Source: an uncultured Porphyromonadaceae bacterium (lineage in GTDB: Bacteria > Bacteroidota > Bacteroidia > Bacteroidales > Barnesiellaceae_A). Taken from it: a DNA stretch of 64,000 bases. The translations under genes were made by a program, and so were the position numbers. The stretch covers positions 11,905-75,904 of the forward strand of contig UQMR01000002.1 of the NCBI GenBank assembly GCA_900542255.1, written 5' to 3'. Shown here in pieces: positions 1 through 8,082 of this stretch. Within the stretch, counting starts at the first letter, position 1. Each line of letters begins with the position of its first letter. A model generated the notes under the pieces. The model had not been told where the DNA came from. It did not search any database and saw only the letters and a program-made list of their open reading frames with translations.

Positions 1-473
1 ATGGCGCCGACGAGGATGTTGTGCCGGCCCTCGTCGAGGAGCAGCATGGCATCGAGCAGAGCACTCTCGAAACTGAGCGCACGGTGTACATAGGTCATGT
101 TATAAGCCTCTATCTTATGCAGCAAGGCTATTTGCGCGCCTATGGTATTGAAGGTAGATTGTATGAATGCCGAGGGGTTGAGCAGGTTCTCGCCCAAGGA
201 GAGGATTTGAGCGGCAAACTTCTCGGTGTCGCCCACGCATCCCAGTCCGGTGGCCGTGACGATGGCTTCGGGACGTATATCGTCCTGCAAGCACATTTGG
301 GCGGCAGCCACACCCATCTTGATGATATGGCTCATGCGACGGCGCAACCCCGGGTTGTCGATGAGGCTTTTGTAGTCGGGTTCGATAGCCGTCAGGTAGT
401 TTTTCACCTCGGTATCGCCGCCGGGTACGATGCCGGCATGACGTTTTATGTAACAGGTCGCGTTCGTGGTCAT
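1..473 (-). CDS. Beta-ketoacyl synthase-like protein (N-terminal part; runs off the window)
   Basis: The minus strand reads openly from an ATG at 473 to the window edge (157 codons). The protein starts MTTNATCYIKRHAGIVPGG and contains ATGLGCVGDTEKFAAQILS, which resembles the N-terminal ketoacyl-synthase-like domain found in flexirubin/aryl-polyene clusters of Bacteroidota, where it is thought to act as a chain-length-factor-like partner of a true ketosynthase. Its ATG overlaps the stop of the preceding ketosynthase gene (ATGA), so the two are probably co-translated and may form a heterodimer. The active-site region lies beyond the edge, so catalytic competence cannot be judged. The family call rests on context and N-terminal similarity. 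Confidence 0.7.
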   Translation of the reverse strand, partial: MTTNATCYIKRHAGIVPGGDTEVKNYLTAIEPDYKSLIDNPGLRRRMSHIIKMGVAAAQMCLQDDIRPEAIVTATGLGCVGDTEKFAAQILSLGENLLNPSAFIQSTFNTIGAQIALLHKIEAYNMTYVHRALSFESALLDAMLLLDEGRHNILVGA

Positions 474-1651
474 GTTGCCGAGAATAAGAGAGATGTTTCG
501 TTCCCGCCGAATCCGAAAGCGTTGCTCAGGACGTGGCGTACGGGATTGCCTTCGCTGTAACGGACGACGGGTGTGAGAGCCGTCTCCTCTATCGGTGTGG
601 CAAATCGCAGGTTGGGCAGCAAGATTCCCCGGGCGATGCACAAGGCCGAATAGACTGCTTCTATACCCTCCGAGCCTCCCAAGGCGTGTCCTATATAGCC
701 TTTGACCGAGGCAAACGGCGGTACGTGGTTATCGAAGAGGCGCAGCATGGCGCGGCTTTCGGAGAGGTCGTTGAGGGGAGTCCCTGTGCCATGTACGTTG
801 ATGTAGGAGACCTCTTCTGGTGCTATGCCGGCCATTGTTACCGCCTCGCTCATGGCACGGTAAGCTCCGTTCCCTTCGGGCGACGAGCCCGTTTGGTGGA
901 AGGCATCGTTGGTATTGGCATAGCCGGTGAGGAGGCAGTAAGGTTCCCGCCGCATGGCTTTCTCGTTTTGCAGTACGATGTAGCCTGCGCCTTCGCCCAG
1001 ATTGAGCCCGGCACGGCTGTTGTCGTAGGGACGGCACAAATCCTTGTCGAGAATTTTCAGCGAATTGAATCCGTTGAGGGTGAAGCGGCATAACGCATCG
1101 GTTCCGCCCACGACAACCGTGTCGAGTCGGCCGCTGCGTATAAGTCTGGCTCCCAGCAGTATGGCATTGGCTGCCGACGAGCAGGCCGTGCTGATTGTTG
1201 TCGTAAAGCCTGTTATCCCCAATATGCGGGCCATGCGCAACGTGCTGTCGGCACAGTCGTGCGAGGCAGTGAGGCGTATATCGCCTTGCTCGGGGTCGTC
1301 GCGAAAATTCTTGTAGAAGATTTCGCTGCGGTCCATACCGCCTACAGAGGTGCCCGAGATGAATCCTGTACGCGGCATTCCGGCCGTGATACCGGCATCG
1401 CGGCACGCTTCGCGGGCGGCGAGCAGTCCCAAAAGCATGGTGCGCGAGTAGGGGAAGCCTTTTTCTAACGACAACTTCTCTGCCAGGGTTTCATTATCGA
1501 GTTTCACCTCGCCTACGGGCACGTCGAGGCTGGTCTCGAACAGCGAGACTTTTCCTATACCGTGCCGGTAGTGGCGCAAGGCGTCGAGGTTCTCTTCCAC
1601 GCCGCATCCTATGGCCGAAACGACGCCTAAGCCTGTAACGTAGATGGTCAT
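470..1651 (-). CDS. Beta-ketoacyl-ACP synthase (FabF-type) of the aryl-polyene/flexirubin locus
   Basis: A 393-residue condensing enzyme with the complete FabF triad: nucleophilic Cys157 in STACSSA, His287 in NVHGTGTP and His322 in GYIGHALGG. The C-terminal NAFGFGGNE motif closes the thiolase fold. It should catalyse decarboxylative condensation of malonyl-ACP with the growing aryl-polyenoyl chain. It follows a dedicated acyl carrier protein gene by 17 bp, and its stop overlaps the start of a ketosynthase-like partner, suggesting a KS/chain-length-factor pair. The aryl-polyene role is inferred from context; the enzyme class is clear from the triad. Confidence 0.9.
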   Translation of the reverse strand: MTIYVTGLGVVSAIGCGVEENLDALRHYRHGIGKVSLFETSLDVPVGEVKLDNETLAEKLSLEKGFPYSRTMLLGLLAAREACRDAGITAGMPRTGFISGTSVGGMDRSEIFYKNFRDDPEQGDIRLTASHDCADSTLRMARILGITGFTTTISTACSSAANAILLGARLIRSGRLDTVVVGGTDALCRFTLNGFNSLKILDKDLCRPYDNSRAGLNLGEGAGYIVLQNEKAMRREPYCLLTGYANTNDAFHQTGSSPEGNGAYRAMSEAVTMAGIAPEEVSYINVHGTGTPLNDLSESRAMLRLFDNHVPPFASVKGYIGHALGGSEGIEAVYSALCIARGILLPNLRFATPIEETALTPVVRYSEGNPVRHVLSNAFGFGGNETSLLFSAT

Positions 1652-1668
1652 GGGCTCAGGTGTAATGG

Positions 1669-1926
1669 TTATGCGCGATGGCTCTCTATATAGCGTGCCA
1701 GCGTGCCTACCGAGTAGAAAATCTCTTTTCCTTCGGCCGGGTTTTCTATCTTGATGCCGTAGTTGCGTTCAAGGATGAGGATGATTTCGAGAGCATCGAT
1801 GGAGTCGAGTCCCAAGCCCTCGTCGCCGAAGAGGGGTGCCTCGGTGTCGATTTCCTCGGGGGTTATCTCTTCGAGATTGAGTTCCTCAATCAGCTGTTGT
1901 TTCAGTTCTTTTACGAGTTCTTCCAT
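1669..1926 (-). CDS. Acyl carrier protein (first of two in the locus)
   Basis: An 85-residue acidic four-helix carrier protein with the phosphopantetheine attachment motif GLDSIDALE, Ser42. I chose the start at MEELVKELK rather than an in-frame ATG 60 bp upstream, because the upstream codons lie inside the preceding ketosynthase gene and add no ACP-like sequence. It begins 2 bp after the stop of the extended ketosynthase and lies 17 bp before the next ketosynthase, so it is probably the carrier used by those two enzymes. The carrier at 6547-6798 is quite different in sequence, implying distinct jobs such as starter loading and elongation. Confidence 0.9.
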   Translation of the reverse strand: MEELVKELKQQLIEELNLEEITPEEIDTEAPLFGDEGLGLDSIDALEIILILERNYGIKIENPAEGKEIFYSVGTLARYIESHRA

Positions 1927-1928
1927 TG

Positions 1929-3653
1929 TTATAATGTTGTGATAAGTTTCATATCGGCAAGGTATTTGCCTTGCAAAAAGTCGCACCAGCCTACGATGCA
2001 GTATTTCAGCCCGTCGCGGCTCATAGCCGAGCGGGCATAGCTTTCCAAACGTTCGGGTTGGTATGCGTCGTCGATGAAGAAAGTGTTTTCGCCTTGAATT
2101 TTATGCCTTATGCACACCTCTCCGGCTGCTACGTTTGGCAGGGTGTAGACAAAGACGGCAGGTGCGGCTGCCGTTTCGCCTTCGCTCTCTATAATATCTT
2201 GGTGGCGACGGTCGGTATCTAACGATGCCGAGCGATTGGCCAGTATAATGCCCGCCTCTATGGGTGCAAAGGTAGGAGTTTTTTGCAATAAAACTTCGGC
2301 CGCGATGTATGCAGTTTTGCTGAGGTCGGACATTTTATAGAATTTCATATTGTTCCCATCGATAGCTTTGTAAGCCTCGCGGATAAAGGTGGCAAAGGGT
2401 GTCTCGGGGGGGCAGGCCAGCAGCGTCGTGCCGTCGAGCGTGATTGTCCCGTCTGATATGCGGCAGTGGGCTATGGTGCGTATCGGGGCAAGTTGCGGCC
2501 GGGGCCTCTCGGCCGAGGCATTCTTTTGCAGTACGATGGCGGCATTGCACCCTCCGAATCCCGAGGCCGTCTTGACACAGACGTCGGTGCGGACGTCGGT
2601 GCGGTGTGTCGCCTCGACAACGATGGGGCAGGGCACTCCCAATTGTTTGAAATGGAGTGTGGCCGGTATCATGCCCTGTTGCATGGCATGGGCACACACG
2701 ATGCTTTCTATGACACCCGAGGCCCCGAGGGTGTGCCCGAAGTAGGGTTTCATGCTGCCGACCGGTACTTGTTGCAGCCCGGCAAGGTGTATGGCTTTCG
2801 ACTCCATCTCGTCGTTGTATGCCGTGGCCGTACCGTGGGCGTTGACAAAATCTACCTCTCCGGCCGTTACGCCGGCCTCGTTCATGGCGTGGCGTATGGC
2901 ATAGAACAGGCCGTCGCCTGTGCGCGAGGGCCCCGATATGTGGTTGGCGTCGTTGGTGATGCTGCCGCCTGTAATGGCTATGCGTCCCGGTGCATATTCG
3001 CTCGACAGTAACAGGCTGCCGCATGCCTCGCCGAGGTTGAGCCCGTTACGGGCAGCATCGTATGGGATGCAGCATTGCCGGCTTACCGACTTGAAAGAGA
3101 GGAATCCGCTTGTAATGAAAGGCGACAAGACGTCGCATCCGGCAACGATAACCTTGCGATACCTCCCTTCGTCGATGAGGCGTGCCGCCATGATGAGCGC
3201 CGATACGCCCGAGATGCAGGCGTTGGAGATGACGTAGGTGTCGTTCTTTGCGAAGCCGAAGTAGTTGGCCACGCGTCGTGCCGTGTGCGAGAGAAAGGCT
3301 TCGTCGGGGATGTCATTGCGGCGACCGAGTGCTGCAACATTGCCTTTGGTGGTAGAGAGTATGAGTGCTGTGCCCTCTTCGGGACGAGCAAGATGTTGTT
3401 GTTGCAAGGTATCGGTGATAGAGAGGATGAGCAGCTGCTCGACCGGCGAGTAGTCGCTGTTGCCTGTGAGAGCCTTGCTGCGCTCTTCTATGGCTTTGCG
3501 GTCTATGACAGCCGCCATGACCGGTGTCGCCGATATGTTGGTGTCGGTGGTAAGTGCGATGCCGCTGCGGTAGGCGGTTATAGCGGCGAAGTTTTCTGCC
3601 GTGGTGAAACCCAACGCACTGATGATGTTGTCGCTTGTAATGAAGATTCTCAT
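1929..3653 (-). CDS. Beta-ketoacyl-ACP synthase with a C-terminal extension
   Basis: This 574-residue protein is long for a ketosynthase. Residues 1-375 form a condensing-enzyme domain with an intact triad: Cys146 in SNACISG, His273 in NAHGTATA and His307 in YFGHTLGAS, followed by SGFGGCNAA. Residues 380-574 are additional and contain no obvious catalytic motif; they may be a second, degenerate ketosynthase-like or docking domain as in other flexirubin-type loci. The start at 3653 gives an ATGA overlap with the thioesterase gene; an upstream in-frame ATG would overlap that gene further. The extension's function is unknown to me. Confidence 0.85.
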   Translation of the reverse strand: MRIFITSDNIISALGFTTAENFAAITAYRSGIALTTDTNISATPVMAAVIDRKAIEERSKALTGNSDYSPVEQLLILSITDTLQQQHLARPEEGTALILSTTKGNVAALGRRNDIPDEAFLSHTARRVANYFGFAKNDTYVISNACISGVSALIMAARLIDEGRYRKVIVAGCDVLSPFITSGFLSFKSVSRQCCIPYDAARNGLNLGEACGSLLLSSEYAPGRIAITGGSITNDANHISGPSRTGDGLFYAIRHAMNEAGVTAGEVDFVNAHGTATAYNDEMESKAIHLAGLQQVPVGSMKPYFGHTLGASGVIESIVCAHAMQQGMIPATLHFKQLGVPCPIVVEATHRTDVRTDVCVKTASGFGGCNAAIVLQKNASAERPRPQLAPIRTIAHCRISDGTITLDGTTLLACPPETPFATFIREAYKAIDGNNMKFYKMSDLSKTAYIAAEVLLQKTPTFAPIEAGIILANRSASLDTDRRHQDIIESEGETAAAPAVFVYTLPNVAAGEVCIRHKIQGENTFFIDDAYQPERLESYARSAMSRDGLKYCIVGWCDFLQGKYLADMKLITTL

Positions 3654-4096
3654 AGGATACCCCATTTTTCTTTCCAACAGCGGTAGAAATGAGGAGTATT
3701 CAGCTCCAATTCGTTCCTGTCGCGATTGATAAAAACCTGTACGCTGCTGCCCGTGGCGGCGACGCTCATGTCGGCAGCCCGGTAGACGGTGTAGTCGAAT
3801 ATGATTTTGGCGGCCTCGGTAGCTATGTAGCGGGTCTCTACGATAGCCTCTTCGCCGAAGGTGAGAGGGTGCTTGTATTGTACGTTGAGCTCTACGATAG
3901 GTGTCGTGAAGCCGTTGTCGAAGAAGTCGCAGTAGTCGAACCCGTATGCTCGGCCGAAGGCCTGCCTGCCATCTTCAAAGTAGCGTACATACTCGCCATG
4001 CCACACAACCTGCATGGCATCTACTTCGCTGAACCTTACCCTGATACGGGTGCGGTTTGTCAGAGCGGCCGGGCGTTCGTTATGCTTTTTTCTCAT
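3650..4096 (-). CDS. Acyl-CoA/ACP thioesterase, 4-hydroxybenzoyl-CoA thioesterase (YbgC-like) hotdog family
   Basis: A 148-residue hotdog protein with the family signature VRFSEVDAMQVVWHGEYVRYFEDGR, in which the aspartate (here VDAMQ) is the usual catalytic residue, followed by the HPLTFGEE strand. Such enzymes hydrolyse acyl-CoA or acyl-ACP thioesters. Within an aryl-polyene locus it may release the finished polyene or edit stalled chains. It overlaps the upstream dehydratase gene by 17 bp and the downstream ketosynthase by ATGA. Family assignment is firm; substrate is inferred. Confidence 0.85.
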   Translation of the reverse strand: MRKKHNERPAALTNRTRIRVRFSEVDAMQVVWHGEYVRYFEDGRQAFGRAYGFDYCDFFDNGFTTPIVELNVQYKHPLTFGEEAIVETRYIATEAAKIIFDYTVYRAADMSVAATGSSVQVFINRDRNELELNTPHFYRCWKEKWGIL

Positions 4097-4514
4097 GGCT
4101 GTTTTCTATAAAAATTTTCATGCGGCAACTACATACACTTTTGTCGCCCGACTTCGTTTCGGCTGCCACCAGCGTGATGCCGAATACCTCTTGCAGCACC
4201 TCTATGCGGGTTGTGAGGCATTCTCCCACGGCGGGAAGAGCTGCGAGTTGCAGTTTTTCTACGGCTCCGATATAGCCGAGCGGAACGGTTTCGCCCCGCG
4301 ACAGGTTTTCGTATCCGCAGCGTGCCGCTGCACTTTGGGCGATGTGTTCTATCACGCCGCTCTCTTGAAGTTCGCCGTTGGCGACAAACAGGTTGTCGGG
4401 CCGTACCGTAAATGTCGTGACGGAGGTGTTGCCGTCGAATCCGTCGAAGGCATCTACCATCACGATGGGAGGGCGTTGCGGGATGAGTTGCAGTATGTCG
4501 TAGCGTGTAGCCAT
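4080..4514 (-). CDS. 3-hydroxyacyl-ACP dehydratase, FabZ-like hotdog protein
   Basis: A 144-residue hotdog-fold protein beginning with ILQLIPQRPPIVMVDAF, the counterpart of the FabZ LPHRxPFLxVD strand, and with IEHIAQSAA where FabZ has the catalytic Glu-containing helix. It lacks the canonical FabZ loop with its active-site His (GHFPxxP). Aryl-polyene loci carry divergent dehydratases of this kind, which would remove water from the 3-hydroxyacyl intermediate to create each double bond. I took the ATG at 4514 because it follows the methyltransferase stop; an ATG at 4541 would overlap that gene. The pairing with the ketoreductase at 8083-8811 makes a dehydratase role likely. Confidence 0.75.
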   Translation of the reverse strand: MATRYDILQLIPQRPPIVMVDAFDGFDGNTSVTTFTVRPDNLFVANGELQESGVIEHIAQSAAARCGYENLSRGETVPLGYIGAVEKLQLAALPAVGECLTTRIEVLQEVFGITLVAAETKSGDKSVCSCRMKIFIENSHEKKA

Positions 4515-4522
4515 TTGTCTCT

Positions 4523-5611
4523 CTATTTTCTGCGTTTGCATTGCATGATGCTGTGTCCCAGGCCCAGTCCGTCGTGTATCTCCTCTATTTCCAGTCCGGC
4601 AAGGGTCACGCAGCGGGCCATGTCGTCGCTGTGGTACATCTTGCTGTTGCCGTTGGCGAGGGCTGTGAAGTAGATACTTGTTTGTGTGAGGCAGTAGGCC
4701 GCTGTCTCGAAGTGCTGCCTATCCCAGAAAGTCTCCATGATGTAGAGGCGCGAGTGGTCGTCCATGGCGGCGGCTGCCCGTTGCAAGATGCTTGTCACCT
4801 CCTCTTCCGAGAAACAATCGAGGAATTGGCTCATCCAGATGGCATCGAAAGATGCCGGAAATGCAGTCTGCGGGTCGAGCAGGTTGGCTCCATAGCCGTG
4901 TATGCGTTCGCATCCGGTCGAGCCCTCTACGGCTTTTTGCATCAGCTCCAACTGTTGGGGAAGGTCTACGATGGTAACTTCTACATCGGGGTCGTAGGCT
5001 ACGCATTGCTGTGCCCAACGGCCGGTGTTGCCGCCTACGTCGAGCAGTGTGCGCGGATGGTTGGCAAAGACGATTTGCAGGGCTTGCGGGAAGGAGCCGT
5101 CGGAATAGAAGTGGTCGAAGCCGAACCAGCTGCGTTGCGTCTGTTCGGGGAGTTGCGACAGCCCTTCATAGATGGTATTCCAGTCGCCAAAGACTTTCAG
5201 CCCCTCGCATTTGCCGTTGAGGAGCGATTCTTCGAGGTAGTAAAGTCCCATGTAGTTGACGTCGTGGTTAAAGTCCATGTTGACGCGCGCCATTTTGTCG
5301 GTAAGCAGGAACCAGCCGGTTTTTGACAGGTGCCAGCGTTCGTCGTGGTAAAGGACGGTGCCGATGGTGAGTGAAGATTCCAAAAGCACCTGCACGGCGT
5401 AGCGTGAGAGGTGCGTGGCGCCGATAATCTCGTCCATCGTCATGCCGTTGCGATGGTTGCGCAGCAAATCGAGAATACCGAATTTTATCATCAGTCTCGA
5501 CACTTGAAATACTACCGGGGCAAAAACTATCTCTTCGGCGGCTCGTTGCGCTTCCTGCGCACTGAGCCGTTCGTGCGAATATCGCTCTTGAAGGGGTTCA
5601 AACATTTTCAT
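4523..5611 (-). CDS. SAM-dependent methyltransferase of the O-methyltransferase-2 architecture
   Basis: A 362-residue protein. Residues about 30-110 look like the winged-helix dimerisation domain of plant-type O-methyltransferases (KFGILDLL, then SRYAVQVLLESSL). A Rossmann domain follows with the SAM motif LLDVGGNTGRWA and the acidic VEVTIVDLP strand. In aryl-polyene and flexirubin pathways a methyltransferase decorates the aromatic head group, which is its probable role here; C- versus O-methylation cannot be told from sequence. The start MKMFEPLQE at 5611 overlaps the acyltransferase stop by ATGA. A longer form starting at 5665 is less likely. Confidence 0.8.
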   Translation of the reverse strand: MKMFEPLQERYSHERLSAQEAQRAAEEIVFAPVVFQVSRLMIKFGILDLLRNHRNGMTMDEIIGATHLSRYAVQVLLESSLTIGTVLYHDERWHLSKTGWFLLTDKMARVNMDFNHDVNYMGLYYLEESLLNGKCEGLKVFGDWNTIYEGLSQLPEQTQRSWFGFDHFYSDGSFPQALQIVFANHPRTLLDVGGNTGRWAQQCVAYDPDVEVTIVDLPQQLELMQKAVEGSTGCERIHGYGANLLDPQTAFPASFDAIWMSQFLDCFSEEEVTSILQRAAAAMDDHSRLYIMETFWDRQHFETAAYCLTQTSIYFTALANGNSKMYHSDDMARCVTLAGLEIEEIHDGLGLGHSIMQCKRRK

Positions 5612-6540
5612 TGCTCTCTGTATTTCTTTTTTTGAGCCTCGCTGTCGGTTGTCGGCGTTGCCCAAAAGTCGTAGTAATTAAACCATTGTTCGGGATATCT
5701 CTTTACTATTTTTTCCAAGTCCTTTACGTAGGCATCGAGCAGGATTTGTTCGCCGTGCTCGCCTCTTTTGTATTTGCGCGGTTCCACGATAGTGAAATGG
5801 AAACGGTATTGCCGGCCTTTCTCGCGCATGGCGAAGTAGAAGACGACAGGAACTCTCATGCGCGAAGCAATGACGAACGGTCCTGCCGGGAAGGGGGCTT
5901 TGTTGCCAAGGAAGTCGGCGTAGAGCAGTTTCTCCTCGTTGACGTAACGGTCGCCCTGAAAACAGACATATTCGTTGCGTTGCAGGGCATTGCTGATGAG
6001 GAATACGTGCGACAGTGAGTCTTTATTGACCGCTATTACCTGATATTCGCCGGCGATGCTTCTGTTTTCCTCCATCACCTTTTTGATGGCTTGGTACTCG
6101 GCATCGTACATGACGATGTGCATCTTCTTGCCGTATTCTCCGAAAAAGGGAGCCCCTGTTTCCCAGTTCCCTACGTGGGCGCCTATAAGTACCACGCCGC
6201 TTTGGCTGTTGAGCACTTGCAGGAAGGGTTCGTAATTTTCGAACAGGAAGTTATACCGCGAGGCCATGCCGTTGAGTATGGCTACCTTATCTATCAGTAT
6301 CTGCCCCATACGGTAGAAGTTGCGGCACATGAGCCGCCATGCTTTGAAGGCTCCGTACCCCAATCCTTTGCGGGCGTAGGAGATAATGGCCTTTGCCGGC
6401 TTACGGGCAAAAATGACGAAATATCCTGCTACGAAATAAAGAAAGGCGTATGCCGTGCTTGTCCCGAAGTGCTTGATGAGAGCTATGAAAAACATGTAGC
6501 CCCATCGGTTGCCGCGTGTCTTACCTTTCCACCGGGGCAT
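5608..6540 (-). CDS. LpxL/HtrB-like lysophospholipid acyltransferase
   Basis: A 310-residue membrane-associated acyltransferase with a hydrophobic stretch near residues 15-45 and the signature motif AHVGNWETG, plus FQGDRYVNEE and FPAGPFVIA, all typical of the lipid A late-acyltransferase family. Aryl-polyene loci encode such enzymes, thought to move the polyenoyl chain from the carrier protein onto a membrane lipid so the pigment sits in the outer membrane. It begins 6 bp after the carrier protein gene, which suggests that carrier supplies the acyl donor. Confidence in family is high; the acceptor is unknown. Confidence 0.85.
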   Translation of the reverse strand: MPRWKGKTRGNRWGYMFFIALIKHFGTSTAYAFLYFVAGYFVIFARKPAKAIISYARKGLGYGAFKAWRLMCRNFYRMGQILIDKVAILNGMASRYNFLFENYEPFLQVLNSQSGVVLIGAHVGNWETGAPFFGEYGKKMHIVMYDAEYQAIKKVMEENRSIAGEYQVIAVNKDSLSHVFLISNALQRNEYVCFQGDRYVNEEKLLYADFLGNKAPFPAGPFVIASRMRVPVVFYFAMREKGRQYRFHFTIVEPRKYKRGEHGEQILLDAYVKDLEKIVKRYPEQWFNYYDFWATPTTDSEAQKKKYREQ

Positions 6541-6546
6541 GGTGCG

Positions 6547-6798
6547 TCAGGCCGCTCCTCCTTGGCGGGTAAGTATCATGTTGTAAAAGTCTTCGAAGGT
6601 CTTTACTCCTACGAAGTCTTGTCCTGTTACGGTGAATCCGAAGTTTTTCTCTATGAGTACGACGATGTCTACCATGTCGAGGCTGTCGAGTTCGAGGGTC
6701 TCCATCAGGGGTGCATCGGGACGAATTTGCTCTATATCTACTTCGAATTCGTCGGCAAGAACGCTTCTTATTTGCTCTATTGTCTCTTCTTTTGTCAT
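6547..6798 (-). CDS. Acyl carrier protein (second in the locus)
   Basis: An 83-residue carrier protein with phosphopantetheine serine Ser39 in LELDSLDMVD. It sits between the FabF/FabB-type ketosynthase (19 bp upstream) and the LpxL-like acyltransferase (6 bp downstream). That arrangement suggests it holds the growing polyene for extension and final transfer. It is highly acidic, as is normal for the family, and no domain is missing. Confidence 0.92.
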   Translation of the reverse strand: MTKEETIEQIRSVLADEFEVDIEQIRPDAPLMETLELDSLDMVDIVVLIEKNFGFTVTGQDFVGVKTFEDFYNMILTRQGGAA

Positions 6799-6817
6799 GA
6801 GTATGGTTTGTTGTTTG

Positions 6818-8050
6818 CTATTTGTTATCCTTGAATTTTCCGATGATGAGCGACGAGTTGGTGCCTCCGAAACCGAACGAGTTGGACAGGAAGCGGTCGA
6901 ACTCCATCTCTACCCTCTCTGTGGGGATATTCAGGAGCGATGTTGCCTCGTCGCCTTCGGTATAGTTGAGACTGGGGGCGATAAAGTGGTTGTTCATCAT
7001 CAGTATAGAGTATATCACTTCGCTTGTGCCGGCCATCCACATTTCATGACCGGTTTGTCCTTTGGTAGAGGTTACGTAGGGGCGTGTGTTGCCGAACACC
7101 TCGGTAATGGCACGGGCTTCGTTTCCATCGCCTACGGGTGTGGATGTGGCGTGTGCGTTGATATAGGGGATGTCGGCAGCTTGCAGCCCGGCATCGCGCA
7201 ATGCCATGCGCAACGAGCGGGCAGGACCGTCGACGTTGGGCACCGATATGTGGTTGCCGTTTGAGGAGAATCCGTACCCCTCTATCTCGGCGATGATATG
7301 GGCGCCGCGCGCTATGGCAGAATCGTAGCTCTCTATGATGACGGTAGCACCGCCGCCGCCGGGTACGAGACCGTCGCGCTCCTTGTCGAAAGGCCGTGAG
7401 GCGGCAGCCGGATTATCGGTCCGTTTCGAGAAGGCTCCCAGTCCGTCGAATGCTCCTACGGCATAGGGGTTTACCTCTTGGGCTCCGCCGCATACGATGC
7501 ACTCCTGCAATCCGTCGCGGATGAGCAGGTAGCCCAATCCTATTGCATGAGAACCGCTGGCGCATGCTCCTGAGATGGTAAGGTTGATACCGCGCAGCTT
7601 GAAAATCGTAGAGAGCGTCATGGTGACGGTAGAGTTCATGGCCTTGAATATCGCACTCGACCCTACCAATGCCGTGTTGTGTTTCTCGCGCATGATGTCT
7701 ACCCCCTCGATGACGGCGGCAGCGCTGCTGTCGTTGCCGTACAGGATGCCTACTTCGCGAGACTCTAAGAAATCATTGTCTATCCCGGCTTCCTGCAACG
7801 CTTCGAGGGTTGCCATGTAGGCATATTCTCCCTCTTCTGCCAGATAATGGCGGCTGCGACGGTCTAAGAATTTTTTCAGGTCGGGGCGGGGTATCATGCC
7901 TGTGAGCGGAGAGGCAAAGCCCATCTCGGTGCGGCGCATATCGATGCCTATGCCCGAACGTCCGTTGAAAAGCGACTCTTTGACCTCCTCTTTATTTGTT
8001 CCTATACATGAGTAGATACCCATGCCTGTTATGACAACTCTTCTTCTCAT
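6818..8050 (-). CDS. Beta-ketoacyl-ACP synthase (FabF/FabB-type), elongating enzyme
   Basis: A 410-residue complete condensing enzyme with Cys163 in SGACASGSH, His300 in NAHATSTP and His335 in GQTGHEMWM, ending with SFGFGGTNSS. The motif context is closer to FabB/FabF housekeeping synthases than are the other two ketosynthases in this locus. It lies 32 bp downstream of the ketoreductase and 19 bp upstream of a carrier protein, making a compact reductase-KS-ACP module. It probably carries out repeated malonyl extension of the coumaroyl starter. A housekeeping fatty-acid role is unlikely given its setting. Confidence 0.9.
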   Translation of the reverse strand: MRRRVVITGMGIYSCIGTNKEEVKESLFNGRSGIGIDMRRTEMGFASPLTGMIPRPDLKKFLDRRSRHYLAEEGEYAYMATLEALQEAGIDNDFLESREVGILYGNDSSAAAVIEGVDIMREKHNTALVGSSAIFKAMNSTVTMTLSTIFKLRGINLTISGACASGSHAIGLGYLLIRDGLQECIVCGGAQEVNPYAVGAFDGLGAFSKRTDNPAAASRPFDKERDGLVPGGGGATVIIESYDSAIARGAHIIAEIEGYGFSSNGNHISVPNVDGPARSLRMALRDAGLQAADIPYINAHATSTPVGDGNEARAITEVFGNTRPYVTSTKGQTGHEMWMAGTSEVIYSILMMNNHFIAPSLNYTEGDEATSLLNIPTERVEMEFDRFLSNSFGFGGTNSSLIIGKFKDNK

Positions 8051-8082
8051 TCTCTTTTTCTCTCATTTATGTGCTGGGCGGG

